From the NCBI RefSeq assembly GCF_029589435.1, contig NZ_JARRAG010000002.1, positions 1,116,001 to 1,180,000 on the forward strand: 64,000 bases of DNA, in the 5' to 3' direction. Below the pieces are notes generated by a model that saw only the letters and a list, made by a program, of their open reading frames with translations, made no database searches and was not told the origin of the DNA. Source of the stretch: Paludisphaera mucosa (lineage in GTDB: Bacteria > Planctomycetota > Planctomycetia > Isosphaerales > Isosphaeraceae). Below, piece after piece: positions 16,736 through 26,994 of this stretch; position 1 is the first letter of the stretch, and each line of letters begins with the position of its first letter. Both the position numbers and the translations under genes were made by a program.

Positions 16736-19700
16736 ATGGATCATCATGCGCGCACGCCGGTCGGCGGTCGGGGCCGATCGGGCCCGGCCGTCCGTCGCCG
16801 GCCGGACCGGAACAAGCCCAAGCGGGCGGCGTTCGAGCCCCTGGAAGAGCGGGTGATGCTGGCCGCCGACGACGTGATCAGCGTCGGGCGGACGCTCTCG
16901 TCGTGGACGGCCGACGGCGTGCAGGGCGGGCTGCTGAAGATCGAGTACACGGTCTACAACCAGCAGCCCGAGGCGGTGACCGGGGTCGCACTGGCCACGA
17001 CGCTCCAGCCCGACGTCGCCTACATCTCCGCCTCGCCGTCGCCCGGCCTGGGCGGGGCGACGCTGTCGTGGGACCTGGGGACGATCGAGCCCTTCGGGTC
17101 GGCGAGCGTCGAGGTCACGGTCACGCTGGCGAGCGCCGCCGCGCTGGCGATCGACGCCGGCTCCCATGCGGTCGGCGTCTTCGAAGGCCGGGCGGTCGCG
17201 GACGACGCCCCGCCGGCCAGCCTGCGCGCCGGCGGCGTCGACCCCGCGCTGCTCGCCGCGACCCCGGACGCGGACCCCGCCGACCCGTACATCCAGGCCA
17301 AGGCGGCCGAGTTGGACCAGGATCCCACCCAGATCCTCGCCTACCTGACCCGGGACGTCGACTACGAGTCGTACGTCGGCTCGCTCCGCGGCGCGCGGGG
17401 GACGCTCTGGAGCGAGGCGGGGAACTCGCTCGACCAGGCGAGCCTGGGCGTCGCGCTGCTGCGGGCCTCGGGCGTCCCGGCCCGCTACGCCCGGGGGACG
17501 CTCTCCGACGCCCTCTCGCAGCAGCTGATCCTCTCGATGTTCGCCGACCCCCTGCGGGTCGTCGGCTTCCTCAACCCCGGCACCCCGGCGTCCGACCCGG
17601 CCCACGACCCCGCCCTTTTGGCCGAGACCCGCGACCACGCCTGGATCCAGCTCGACGCGGGGGCCGGCTTCCAGGACGCCGACCCCAGCTTCGCGACGGC
17701 GACGATCGGGACGGCCTTCGCCGCCGCCGCCGCGACCTTCGCCGAGGTCCCCGACGCCCTGCGGCACAAGGTCTTCCTGACGGTCGAACGCGAGCTGACC
17801 CAGAGCGACCTGTTCGGCGGCTCTTCCCAGAGCGTCGCGACGGTGCTCAGCGACGAGTTCGCGACCAGCGAGCTGGTCGGCCGGCCGATCACCCTGGGCC
17901 ACATGGTCTCGACCACCACCTCGGGGTTCGTGATCTCGGCGACCGTCAACACTTACACGCCGTACCTGCTGGCGGGCGACGGGGCGCTCGCGTCGAACGA
18001 CGACCCGATCCTGACCGGCACCCCCTATCAAGAGATGCTGACGAACTTCCCGTTCGGCAGCCAGGTGCTCACCGGGGTCTTCCTGAAGCTGCACATCACC
18101 TCGCCGGACGGCACGTCCATCGATGTGAAGAAGACGATCGCGGACCGGATCGGCGCGGCCGCAAGGCTGGGAGGCGGAGGCCAGGTCTCGATCGACCCCA
18201 GCGGCCAGCCGCTGATCACGCCGCTCGACCTCACCACCCTGAGCATCGAGCCGGGCCTCTACAGCGAGGCGGCCGCGGAGAAGCTGAGGCTTCAGCTCGA
18301 TGCGAGGCAAGCCGCGTTCACGTCGTTCATGGAGCGGGTGAACGCGACTCCGGACGGGCCGGCGAAGGACGCCCTGCTGCAAGAAGTCACCGACGTGATG
18401 AGAGGCGCCTTCCTATCGATGGCGCGATCCAGGCTCGCCCAGTTCCAGATCTTGTCGGACACGTTCACGCGGCGTCTGGCCGACATCTCGCTCGTCGAGA
18501 CGTATTTCGCCACCCCGAGGGTGATCGCGGTGGACTCGAGGGCCGTGCCCCAAGACGACGGCACGGTCATCTTCCGTTTCTCCATGGACCTTGTGCGCGA
18601 CGTGATCCGGGCGATCCCGATTCCCGGCCAGGCCGCCGTCGCCGACGTCGGATTCCAGCTCGTCAGGGCGATGTCCGAGTCGTTCGTCGAGCAGCTGGCG
18701 ATGGGGACGCCGCCGCAGACGTCCACAGGCTTCCCGATCTTGCCCGTCGGGGTCGTCACGGTATTCCAGGCCGCCCAGGCCCAGAACATCCCCCTGCTGT
18801 TCCTGAGCCCGCAGAACCGAAATCAGCTCGACGCCCTGCCGATCTCCGCGCCCGCCAAGGCCTTCATCTCGCAGGCCCTCGACGCCGGGAAGACCGTCAT
18901 GGCGCCGGCGAGCAGCGTCCAGATCAACGGCGAGGCCCGGATCGGTTGGTACGAGTTCGACCCGACCTCCGGCGCCGCCGTCGACGTGATGGACAACGGC
19001 GAGCATTCGTCGTTGATCCAGAGCGTCGCGACGGATCTGTACATCGAGTTCATCAGGGGTGTGATCCAGTTCAACCTCGGGGCGGTCGCGGGCATCGGAG
19101 TCGGCGGCCTGTTCAACATCTCCCGTTGGCTGGTCGGCGCCTGGGTCGAGCGGAACAAGGACGGCTTCCCGGTCGATGTACAGCAGTTCCTCGCGTACAA
19201 GAACTGGGTCGGCACGCTCATCGCCATGGCGATCCAACTCGCCAAGGGAAGCCCGAACGTGCCCTTCGCCCTGGGGTTCCTCGCGGGAATCGAGATCTCC
19301 TTCGAGCTTTCGAACGACCCGCCGATCGAAGATCTCCTGCTCTCCCCCCTGCCGCTGGAGGCCTTCAAGAACCTCGGCTCAAGCGCCGCCCCCGGCGATC
19401 GAATCGCGACGGCGATCGTTCCCGACCCGATCTACACCCTGCCGATCGACGGCGCCCAGACGCCCACGATGTTCCGGCTCGGGATCAAGAACCTGGGGTC
19501 GACGACCCTGCGTCTCGCCCTCTCCATGGTCGACCTCCCCGCCGGCTTCACCGGAAAGACCAGCATCCGCGAGGTCGTGATCCCGCCGGGCGAGACGGCC
19601 GAGATCGGGCTGATCCTCTTCCCGACCGGCGCGCTCCCCGCGGTGGGTACGACGCTGGATTTCGGCGTCCGGATCACCGATCCGGCCGATCCGACCCTCA

Positions 19701-22700
19701 CGACGACTCAGTCGGCCTCGTTCGTCATGCCGGCGATCCACGGCGTCAAGGTCACCACCGACCGCGACGACGTCTCCACGTCCCCGGGCACGCCAGTCCA
19801 GGTCAAGCTGCGGCTCGAGGCGACCGGCAACGTCGCGGAGACGGTGCACTTCCAAAGCTTCGCCACGAGCGGACTCGCGGTCGGCGGGCTCTCCACACGG
19901 GTGCTGGACCCGGGCCAGGTGATCGAGCTCGTCCTCACGCTGACGCCGGCCGCCGACGCGGCGCTCAACCAGACGCTCGGCCTGCGACTAGTCACCGAGT
20001 TCGGGACGCCCTTCCCCGACACTCGCTCGATCAGCGTCATCGTGGCCGTCCCGGGCGCCGCCGCGACGGCGACCGCCGCGGCCGACGCCCGCCGGCTCGG
20101 CCAGCCCGACCTCGCGGCGCGGCTCGAAGACGTCGGCGTCGCGATGACGAACCTCGTCGGCGATCCGGCCGACCCCGTCTCCAAGGGCCAGGCGCTCGCG
20201 AGCCTCGACGCCGTCCTCGGGCTGCTCGCCGCCGACCCGATCTACTCGGCCTTCGCGGACGACGTGGCGGCGTCGAAGGCCCGTCTCGCCGCCGCGACGA
20301 CCCCGGCGGAGATCCAGTCGGCCGTCGTCGCGGTCGGCGCCGCCCTCGACGACTTCGGCGCGGCCGTCGACGCCCTGGCGCGCGGCAACGTCGAGCTGAC
20401 GCTGCTCCCCTCCAACCAGGTGGCCCAGCCCCAGACGCCGTCGACGTTCGCCGTCCTCGTGCACAACATCGGCACGGAGGCCACGACGTATACGCTCTCG
20501 GTCGCCGGCCTGCCGGCGGGGGTCGACGCGCTGCTGAGCCAGGTTTCGGTCTCGCTCGCCCCCGGCGCGTTCGCGACGCTGACGCTGACCCTCACGCCGA
20601 CCTCGACGACCGACCTCTCGCCCTTCGGCTTCACCGTCGCGGCGACGATCGCGGGGAGCACGCCGGCGATCGGCCGGTCGGTCGCCGGCGCGCTGGGCGT
20701 CCGTCGGGAGTTCGTCTCGGTCGTCTCGGTGACGCCCGACCGCTCGTTCGTGAACCCGGGCGAGGCCGTGAACGTCGCGGCCCGGGTGCTCAACGCCGTC
20801 AACCGCACGCAGGCGGCCCGCGCCTCGTTCCAGGTGATCGACGCCGGCGGCCAGGTCGTCCGCACCTCGACCCCCGTCGACCTGACGCTGGGCGTGCTGA
20901 CCTCGATCACCGCCGCGGCCCTGGGCGCGCTCGACACGACGGGCCTGCCGGTCGGCTCGTATACCCTCCGCGTGACGCTGACGACTCCCGCCGGCGACCC
21001 GATCCCCGGGGGCGTCGGCGACGGCGGCCTGCTGATCGGCTCGCCCGTCTCGTCGACCCTGACGCTCGACCGCGACCAGCTGCCGCCCGGGTCGAGCGTC
21101 GTGACCAGCACCCTGGAGATCCAGGCCCAGGGCACGCTGGTCGGCCCGCTCGGCGTCGTCTCGCAGACCGACGTCCCCGGCGCGGTCGGGGTCGTGCGGA
21201 ACGGCGACTTCGTCTACGTGAGCGGGGCCTCGGGGATCCGGGTCTACAACGTCGTCGACCCGTCGTCTCCGCAGCTGATCACCACGTTCGGCGTCACCGC
21301 CACCACCCTCGAGATCCACGACGGCAAGCTGTACGCGATGCGCCGCGGCGGCTTCGCCGACCCGCTGGTCCTCTCGATCTACTCGCTGGCCGACCCGGCC
21401 GCCCCCCAGCTGCTCGGCCAGACCCCGCCGATCTTCTACGTGCTGGGCTGGCACATGGCGGTCTCCGACACGCACGTCTACGTCTCGCTCTGGAGCTTCA
21501 CCTTCCTCATCGGCGGCGTCAACGACATCAAGTATCAGACCGGCGACCTGCTCTCCATCGACGTCTCCGACCCGACCGCGCCGCACCTCGACGGGGTGCT
21601 CCGCAACACCTACGGCACGAACAACGACGGCATCGAGCGATTCCTGAACGTCGACATCTCGGGGGGCGACGGCAACCTCTGGGGGATCGCCCTGCTCGAC
21701 CCGAACACGATCCTGGTCGCCGGCGGCACGGCCAGGGGGGACGACACCCAGACGGGCCAGGGGGTCGTCTACGTCGTCGACGTCAGCGACCCCGCCCACA
21801 TGGCCGTCGTGAAGACCCTGGTGATCCCGGGGACGGTCATGGCCGTCAAGCTGATGGTCGACGGCGACCGCGCTCTGGTGACCGCCTCGACGGGGGGCTG
21901 GCAGGACCTCACCACGGACCTCCCCCTCTCCGGCAACCTCGTCCTCGCGACGCTGGACGTCTCCGACCATCGCAACCCCGTGCTGCTCCATTCGGAGACC
22001 CTGGCGCGGGCCTCGTCCGGGCCGTACACGTCGTATTCGACGCCGCTCGGCGGCGGTCTCTTCGCCTTCTCCAGCACCGGCGGGGCGACGGACCTGCCCG
22101 AGATCTTCGTCGTCGACGCGAGCGACCCGCAGCATCTGCAGTTCAGCACCACCACGATCCCCGCCTTCACCGAGGCCCTGGACGGCGACGGGGGCTACAT
22201 CTACACCGCGAGCTCCAGCGGGCTGATCATCTATCAGTTGGACGCCGCCGACGCGATCCCCGTCACGGCCCGCGTGGAGATCCCCAACGCGGGCGGGGTC
22301 GCGCCGGTCCCGGGCTCGTTCAGCATCGCGCCCACGCGCATCATCGCCGGCGTCGGCTTCGACCGCTATGAATGGGACCTCAACCTGGCGGCCGGCTCCG
22401 CGACGCGGACGATCACCTGGCGGACGACGACCGGCGACCTGCGGCCGGGCGAGGCCCGCGCCGTGACCGGGGCGACGACGATCGACTTCACGAGCCAGGC
22501 GACCCCGGGACGGCTCTCGCTGGCCCCCCTGGTGGTCGCGGCCGGCCAGATCCTGGCCCTCGACCCCGCCGCGCAGACGACCCGGCCGGGCGAGTCGGCC
22601 TCGTACACGGTGCGGGTCTCGAACCCGACGGCGGCGGCGCTGACGTACACGCTGCGGGTGCTCGGCCTGCCGGCGGGCTGGTCCGCGCTCGCGCCCCAGG

Positions 22701-25009
22701 TGACGGTGGCGGCGAACGGCTCGATGGACGTGCCCTTGACGCTCATCTCCAGCCCGTTCGCGGCCGCGGGCGATTTCGGCTTCACGGTCGAGGCGGCCGC
22801 CGGCGCGATCGTCGGCACGGTGGACGGCGACCTGACGCTCTCGGGCCTCCCGGTCGTGGCGGCCGCCGACCCCCAGTCCCACGGCGTCGTCGCGGCGCTC
22901 CTGCCGGCGCTGGCGATCGCCGGGCTGGGCGGCTCGGCGCGGTTCGTGGCGCGACTGACGAACGTGGGGAGCGTGGTCGAGACCTACGCCCTGGCCATCT
23001 CCGGCCTGCCGGCCGGCTACACGGCGACCTTCGACCGCGACCGGGTCGCCGTCTCGCCGGGCGCAGGCGGCGCGGTGGACGTCCCCTTCACGATCCGGGC
23101 CCCGGACGGCGCCGCGGTGGGCGACGTCCCGTTCCGCATCACGGCCGCCTCGACGTCCACCGCCGCGGCCGGCGGGGTCGACGGCGTCCTGAGGGTGGTC
23201 TCGCTGGGGGTCCGCGTGGCGATCGAGCCGACGTCGGCCGCGCCCGGGAGCGTCGTGGCGGTGACCGTGACCAACATCGGCACGACCGCCGAGACGTTCG
23301 ACCTCGCCCTCGCCGGGCCGGCGAGCCTCGCGGCGACCCTGGGCGCATCCTCGGTCACGCTGGCGCCGGGGGCCTCGCAGGTCGTCTCGGTCGCGGTCGG
23401 CGCGCTCGGCTACGCCCTGCCGGGCTCGGTCCCGCTGACGGCGACGGCCACGGCGCGCACCAACCCCGCGGTGCGCGACGCCGACTCGGTGGGCGTGGCG
23501 GTCGCGGCGCAGGGCGGCGTGTCGGCCCGGTTCGAGCCCGCCGACGCCGTCCTGGCCGGCCCGGGCGCGAGGACGTTCCGCCTGATCGTGACGAACACGG
23601 GCAACGCCGAGGACGCCTTCGAGGTGGTCCTGATGGGCCCCTCGGGGCCGATCTCCGGCTCGCTCGTCCGCCCGGACGGGTCGCCGACCTCGGCCCTCTC
23701 GATCATCCGCCTGCCGGCCCTGGGCGTCGGCGCCGTCACGCTGTCGGCCCGCCTTCTCGACTTCGGCCTGGGCGCGCTCACCGTGCAGGTCCGGTCGCTG
23801 AACGACGCCTCGCGGGCCGCCGCGGCGACCGCCACGCTCCGCGCCTCGGCCGCTTCGCTGGCCACCGCGACCCAGGTCCTGGCGGCGCCCAACCCGGCGG
23901 CCCCCGGCGAGGCCGTCACGTTCACCGCGTACGTCTCGGCCCAGGGCGGGGCCGTGCCCACGGGGCAGGTCACGTTCGTCGTGGACGGCCAGGCCCTCGC
24001 GCCCGTGGCGCTCTCGGCCGACGTCGGCCGGGCGCGGGCGACCTTGACCCTGACGGCGGGGGCCGGCGCCCACACCGTCACGGCCGTCTATTCGGGCGGG
24101 ACGGGGTTCGACCCGAGCGCGTCGGCGGCCGTCGCCTTCACGGTCGCCCCGCCGACCACCCCCGGCCTCACCTCGACGCAGGTGCTCGTGACGCCCAGCC
24201 CGGCGACGGTCGGCCAGTCGTTGAAGCTGACGGCGATCGTCATGGCCGAGGGGGGCGTCCTGCCGACCGGCGGCGTGACCTTCGTCGTGGACGGGGTGGA
24301 CCGGTCGACGGTCGCGCTGGCGAACGTCGGCGGCCGCGCGACGGCCGTCCTGACGATCGCCGGCCTGGCGGAAGGGACGCATCAGGTCTCCGCCCGCTAC
24401 GCCGGCGACGCCGCCTTCGCCGCCAGCGCCTCGGCGACCTCGACCGTGCAGGTCCTCGCCGCCGCGGCCGACGTCGCGGGGCCGGTCGTGACCTCGGTCG
24501 AGCGGTACGGCTTCCACAACCAGCCGACCTCGCTGGTCCTCCGGTTCAACGAGGATCTCGACCCCGCCGCCGCGTCGAACGCCGCCAACTACCAGATCCT
24601 CGGCCCGGGCCGCGACGGCCGGCTCGGCACCCGCGACGACCGCCCGATCCCGCTCCGCGACGCCGTGTACGACGCCGCCACGCGCAGCGTGACGCTCCGC
24701 CCCACGGAGCGGCTGTACCTCTACGGGCGGTCGCTGCTGGCCGTCCGCGCCGGGGTCGGGGCGGGCGTCGTCGACCTGGCCGGGAACGCGCTCGACGGCG
24801 ACGGCGACGGCCGGCCCGGCGGCGACTTCGTCTCCGTCGTCGACCGGACGAAGCTCGCAGGACCCGCCCCGACCCTCGGCCGAAAGACCATCCCGAGCCG
24901 ACGGCCGCCGGCGTTCGCGTCGAGCCTGCACGTCGCGGCGGCCCACAGCCGGCCCGCCTTCCGACGGACGATCCCGGCCCGGCACCTCCCCTTGCACGGC
25001 AAGGCGTGA
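16736..25009 (+). CDS. giant exported/surface protein (2757 aa) with LExR-type N-terminus, transglutaminase-like, LVIVD-like and Ig-like domains
   Basis: The product starts with a basic lead and FEPLEERVMLA at about 33-43, an N-terminal signature of very large planctomycete surface proteins (the LEPR-xLL type). At about 205-320 lies a transglutaminase-like fold (GNSLDQASLGVALLRASGVP, then H301-AWIQ and D316), but the expected catalytic Cys is Ser231. A long region of beta-rich domains with NEW1/CARDB-like GTxVxxxLxL patterns follows. About 1480-1835 has LVIVD-like propeller repeats (VYVSGASGIRVYNVVDPSSP). Two Ig-like (Big_3/5-type) repeats start near 2378 and 2481 (TQVLAAPNP, TQVLVTPSP). A last Big_5-like domain is at about 2584-2700. 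I see no enzymatic site; adhesion or envelope structure is inferred. It converges on the esterase gene with a 4-nt gap. Confidence 0.9.
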   Translation: MDHHARTPVGGRGRSGPAVRRRPDRNKPKRAAFEPLEERVMLAADDVISVGRTLSSWTADGVQGGLLKIEYTVYNQQPEAVTGVALATTLQPDVAYISASPSPGLGGATLSWDLGTIEPFGSASVEVTVTLASAAALAIDAGSHAVGVFEGRAVADDAPPASLRAGGVDPALLAATPDADPADPYIQAKAAELDQDPTQILAYLTRDVDYESYVGSLRGARGTLWSEAGNSLDQASLGVALLRASGVPARYARGTLSDALSQQLILSMFADPLRVVGFLNPGTPASDPAHDPALLAETRDHAWIQLDAGAGFQDADPSFATATIGTAFAAAAATFAEVPDALRHKVFLTVERELTQSDLFGGSSQSVATVLSDEFATSELVGRPITLGHMVSTTTSGFVISATVNTYTPYLLAGDGALASNDDPILTGTPYQEMLTNFPFGSQVLTGVFLKLHITSPDGTSIDVKKTIADRIGAAARLGGGGQVSIDPSGQPLITPLDLTTLSIEPGLYSEAAAEKLRLQLDARQAAFTSFMERVNATPDGPAKDALLQEVTDVMRGAFLSMARSRLAQFQILSDTFTRRLADISLVETYFATPRVIAVDSRAVPQDDGTVIFRFSMDLVRDVIRAIPIPGQAAVADVGFQLVRAMSESFVEQLAMGTPPQTSTGFPILPVGVVTVFQAAQAQNIPLLFLSPQNRNQLDALPISAPAKAFISQALDAGKTVMAPASSVQINGEARIGWYEFDPTSGAAVDVMDNGEHSSLIQSVATDLYIEFIRGVIQFNLGAVAGIGVGGLFNISRWLVGAWVERNKDGFPVDVQQFLAYKNWVGTLIAMAIQLAKGSPNVPFALGFLAGIEISFELSNDPPIEDLLLSPLPLEAFKNLGSSAAPGDRIATAIVPDPIYTLPIDGAQTPTMFRLGIKNLGSTTLRLALSMVDLPAGFTGKTSIREVVIPPGETAEIGLILFPTGALPAVGTTLDFGVRITDPADPTLTTTQSASFVMPAIHGVKVTTDRDDVSTSPGTPVQVKLRLEATGNVAETVHFQSFATSGLAVGGLSTRVLDPGQVIELVLTLTPAADAALNQTLGLRLVTEFGTPFPDTRSISVIVAVPGAAATATAAADARRLGQPDLAARLEDVGVAMTNLVGDPADPVSKGQALASLDAVLGLLAADPIYSAFADDVAASKARLAAATTPAEIQSAVVAVGAALDDFGAAVDALARGNVELTLLPSNQVAQPQTPSTFAVLVHNIGTEATTYTLSVAGLPAGVDALLSQVSVSLAPGAFATLTLTLTPTSTTDLSPFGFTVAATIAGSTPAIGRSVAGALGVRREFVSVVSVTPDRSFVNPGEAVNVAARVLNAVNRTQAARASFQVIDAGGQVVRTSTPVDLTLGVLTSITAAALGALDTTGLPVGSYTLRVTLTTPAGDPIPGGVGDGGLLIGSPVSSTLTLDRDQLPPGSSVVTSTLEIQAQGTLVGPLGVVSQTDVPGAVGVVRNGDFVYVSGASGIRVYNVVDPSSPQLITTFGVTATTLEIHDGKLYAMRRGGFADPLVLSIYSLADPAAPQLLGQTPPIFYVLGWHMAVSDTHVYVSLWSFTFLIGGVNDIKYQTGDLLSIDVSDPTAPHLDGVLRNTYGTNNDGIERFLNVDISGGDGNLWGIALLDPNTILVAGGTARGDDTQTGQGVVYVVDVSDPAHMAVVKTLVIPGTVMAVKLMVDGDRALVTASTGGWQDLTTDLPLSGNLVLATLDVSDHRNPVLLHSETLARASSGPYTSYSTPLGGGLFAFSSTGGATDLPEIFVVDASDPQHLQFSTTTIPAFTEALDGDGGYIYTASSSGLIIYQLDAADAIPVTARVEIPNAGGVAPVPGSFSIAPTRIIAGVGFDRYEWDLNLAAGSATRTITWRTTTGDLRPGEARAVTGATTIDFTSQATPGRLSLAPLVVAAGQILALDPAAQTTRPGESASYTVRVSNPTAAALTYTLRVLGLPAGWSALAPQVTVAANGSMDVPLTLISSPFAAAGDFGFTVEAAAGAIVGTVDGDLTLSGLPVVAAADPQSHGVVAALLPALAIAGLGGSARFVARLTNVGSVVETYALAISGLPAGYTATFDRDRVAVSPGAGGAVDVPFTIRAPDGAAVGDVPFRITAASTSTAAAGGVDGVLRVVSLGVRVAIEPTSAAPGSVVAVTVTNIGTTAETFDLALAGPASLAATLGASSVTLAPGASQVVSVAVGALGYALPGSVPLTATATARTNPAVRDADSVGVAVAAQGGVSARFEPADAVLAGPGARTFRLIVTNTGNAEDAFEVVLMGPSGPISGSLVRPDGSPTSALSIIRLPALGVGAVTLSARLLDFGLGALTVQVRSLNDASRAAAATATLRASAASLATATQVLAAPNPAAPGEAVTFTAYVSAQGGAVPTGQVTFVVDGQALAPVALSADVGRARATLTLTAGAGAHTVTAVYSGGTGFDPSASAAVAFTVAPPTTPGLTSTQVLVTPSPATVGQSLKLTAIVMAEGGVLPTGGVTFVVDGVDRSTVALANVGGRATAVLTIAGLAEGTHQVSARYAGDAAFAASASATSTVQVLAAAADVAGPVVTSVERYGFHNQPTSLVLRFNEDLDPAAASNAANYQILGPGRDGRLGTRDDRPIPLRDAVYDAATRSVTLRPTERLYLYGRSLLAVRAGVGAGVVDLAGNALDGDGDGRPGGDFVSVVDRTKLAGPAPTLGRKTIPSRRPPAFASSLHVAAAHSRPAFRRTIPARHLPLHGKA

Positions 25010-25013
25010 CGGG

Positions 25014-26552
25014 TCACGCCCGGGGGTCGCCGCCGATCCAGAAGCGGCCCATCGGGGCCATCGAGACGATGGCGAAGGCCGGGCGGGTGTGGTGGTCGGG
25101 CGAGTAGGCCATGGCGATCGCGCGGTAGCGGCCGTCGGCGAAGTCCTGGTCGGCCGCGATCGACCAGTGGCCGGAGGCGTCGGCCGTCGTCACGTCGAGC
25201 ACCTTGATCTTCGTCAGGTCGGACGTCCGGCCCACGTAGACGCGGACGCTCGCCCCGGGCGCGGCGGCGCCGGAGAAGGTCGGGCGGTCGCCCTGGACGA
25301 CCAGGTCGGGGCCCCAGTTCTCGATCGTCTGCTGCTCGCTCGCCGAGGTCGGCGCCCACGTCGACGGCGTGGCGTTCGTCAGGCTCCCCTCGAGCCGGAG
25401 TTCCTGCACGAGCGGGGCCTGCTCGGCGAGGGTCGTGGCGATGAAGTTGCGATACCAGAACTGCACGCCCGTCGCCCCGCTGTGGGTGGCGTTGGTGCGG
25501 GTCAGGTTGTAGTAGTGGATCGGCGAGGCGCTGCGGTTGGGGACCGGCACCTGGCCCCAGAGGTTGTAGCCGCTGGTCTCGATCTTGGTGACGTCGCGGA
25601 CGTCGGTGTGCTGATAGAAGACCTCCGCCTCGTCCACGATCGAGGGGACGTAGACGGTGGGATCCTTGGCCTGGGCCTGGTATCCGGTCACGATCGCCCG
25701 CGCCAGGATCCCGATGGGGTTCTTGGCCGTGCTCATCTGGCCCGGGACGTAGTTGTTGGCCGCGTGCGGGTCCAGGAGCGTGTCCTTGATCCAGCCGCCC
25801 TGCAACCGGGTCGGCATGGAATCTTCGAGCTTCATGAGGGCGGTGGTGTCGACCAGCGAGCCCTGGCTGTGGCCGATCAGGTGCAGGTCGACCACGGCGT
25901 CGTCCGGGAGCTGGTCGAGGATCTTCTGGATCTGGTTGACCAGCCGCGCGCCCTGGGGCGCGGCGTGGCCCGGCTGGTGGCTCTCGTCGATCCAGTTGAA
26001 GGGGATCACGGCGTCGTAGCCCGCGTCCTCCATCAGCCGGCCGATCTGGAGCTGCCAGGGGGTGCCGTAGGTCCAGCTCGTGTTGATGATGCCGCCGTGG
26101 GCGACGACGCCGATCGTGAACTTGCGGAACGACGCCGTGCGCGCCGGGTCGGTCGTCGCGCCGGGGGCGTTCGGGTTGGCGACGACCAGGACGTAGGGCT
26201 GCGCGACGTCGATCGGCAGGCCGCCGGGGACGGGGACCGTCAGGTCGTGCGCGCCCGGGGTCGCGGCCGACGCGGGGGCGTCGTACACGGTGAGCAGCTG
26301 GTCGGAGGCGTCGAACGCGGCGTCGGCCGAGCGGTAGACGCCGAAGCTGAGGGGCGAGCCCGTCCGGGCCGTCGGGTCGGCGTCGTAGCGGACGGCGACC
26401 GAGTGGGAGTCGACCGTCGTGGCCGAGTCCATCACGACCGGCGAGGCGACGCTGAGCGCCAGCCGGGTCTCGAGCGCCTCGGGCGCTCCCGGCCGCACGG
26501 CCTTGCGCCGTCGGGGGCCGCCTTCGACCTGTCTCCTGAAAAGCGGGAACAT
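25014..26552 (-). CDS. exported alpha/beta-hydrolase (lipase/esterase-like) with C-terminal Ig-like domain
   Basis: The 512-residue protein carries the nucleophile elbow G227-H-S229-Q-G231 inside a hydrolase strand (VDLHLIGHSQGS), preceded by the oxyanion-region sequence VVAHGG (149-154). The acid is probably an Asp/Glu in the DEAEVFY region and the His lies further on (several candidates). The N-terminus is basic and has LETRLALS (27-34), comparable to the LEERVMLA of the neighbouring giant protein. The last 90 residues form an Ig-like domain (GDRPTFSGAAAPGASVRVYV). ATG at 26552 was chosen because GGGAGAG lies about 8 nt upstream; a TTG at 26567 is also in frame. The substrate is unknown. 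The shared N-terminus and tail-to-tail position hint at a common export route with the giant protein. Confidence 0.82.
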   Translation of the reverse strand: MFPLFRRQVEGGPRRRKAVRPGAPEALETRLALSVASPVVMDSATTVDSHSVAVRYDADPTARTGSPLSFGVYRSADAAFDASDQLLTVYDAPASAATPGAHDLTVPVPGGLPIDVAQPYVLVVANPNAPGATTDPARTASFRKFTIGVVAHGGIINTSWTYGTPWQLQIGRLMEDAGYDAVIPFNWIDESHQPGHAAPQGARLVNQIQKILDQLPDDAVVDLHLIGHSQGSLVDTTALMKLEDSMPTRLQGGWIKDTLLDPHAANNYVPGQMSTAKNPIGILARAIVTGYQAQAKDPTVYVPSIVDEAEVFYQHTDVRDVTKIETSGYNLWGQVPVPNRSASPIHYYNLTRTNATHSGATGVQFWYRNFIATTLAEQAPLVQELRLEGSLTNATPSTWAPTSASEQQTIENWGPDLVVQGDRPTFSGAAAPGASVRVYVGRTSDLTKIKVLDVTTADASGHWSIAADQDFADGRYRAIAMAYSPDHHTRPAFAIVSMAPMGRFWIGGDPRA

Positions 26553-26580
26553 GCGCGACTCTCCCAAGGGGAACGGACGC

Positions 26581-26928
26581 TCAGGCCCGCGCGGCGGCCG
26601 GCTCGACGGCCTCGGCGCGGAAGTGGGGGGCGGGCGTCGTCGACGCCCCGGCGGCCCTCGGGGGCGTCGACCCCTTGCCCGACTGGATCATCAGATTTCG
26701 GACGTAGACGAAGACGCCCATCGACTGGCCGACGGCGAAGACCGGGTCGCGGCGGGCGATCGCGTAGGAGAGCAGCGCGAAGCCCCCGAGGATGCTCAGC
26801 CACCAGAAGGCCGCCGGCACCACCACCGCGCCCGAACGCTCGGACGCCAGCCATTGCACCACGAACCGCGCCGTGAACAGCCCCTGGCCCACGAAGCCCA
26901 CCACCAGCCAGTATCTCGGATCCCACAT
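26581..26928 (-). CDS. LAB_N-domain small membrane protein (lipid A biosynthesis N-terminal-like)
   Basis: The 115-residue protein has three hydrophobic segments and the signature of the LAB_N domain (PF07578): GQGLFTARFVVQWLASERSG followed by PAAFWWLSILGGF and the SYAIARRDPVFAVGQ segment. LAB_N occurs as the membrane extension of some LpxB enzymes and as a free protein beside GT2 glycosyltransferases. Here it lies 66 nt downstream of a GT2 gene on the same strand, the usual pairing, which suggests a joint role in transferring a sugar to a lipid carrier or lipid A-like acceptor. The last 30 residues are Ala/Pro-rich and not part of the domain. Confidence 0.88.
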   Translation of the reverse strand: MWDPRYWLVVGFVGQGLFTARFVVQWLASERSGAVVVPAAFWWLSILGGFALLSYAIARRDPVFAVGQSMGVFVYVRNLMIQSGKGSTPPRAAGASTTPAPHFRAEAVEPAAARA

Positions 26929-26994
26929 GGTCCCACCCGCCTCGTCGAAGTCCCCGTCGTTTCGCCGCCCGCGCCCGCGTCGGCCCCGACGCCG

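Noticed and set aside
19988-24997. A minus-strand open frame of about 5 kb opposite the giant gene
   Set aside because: Its product is Arg/Gly/Asp/Val low-complexity sequence with no domain, and it is the mirror of a GC-rich coding strand with clear Ig-like and propeller repeats. Long antisense frames are expected at this GC content.
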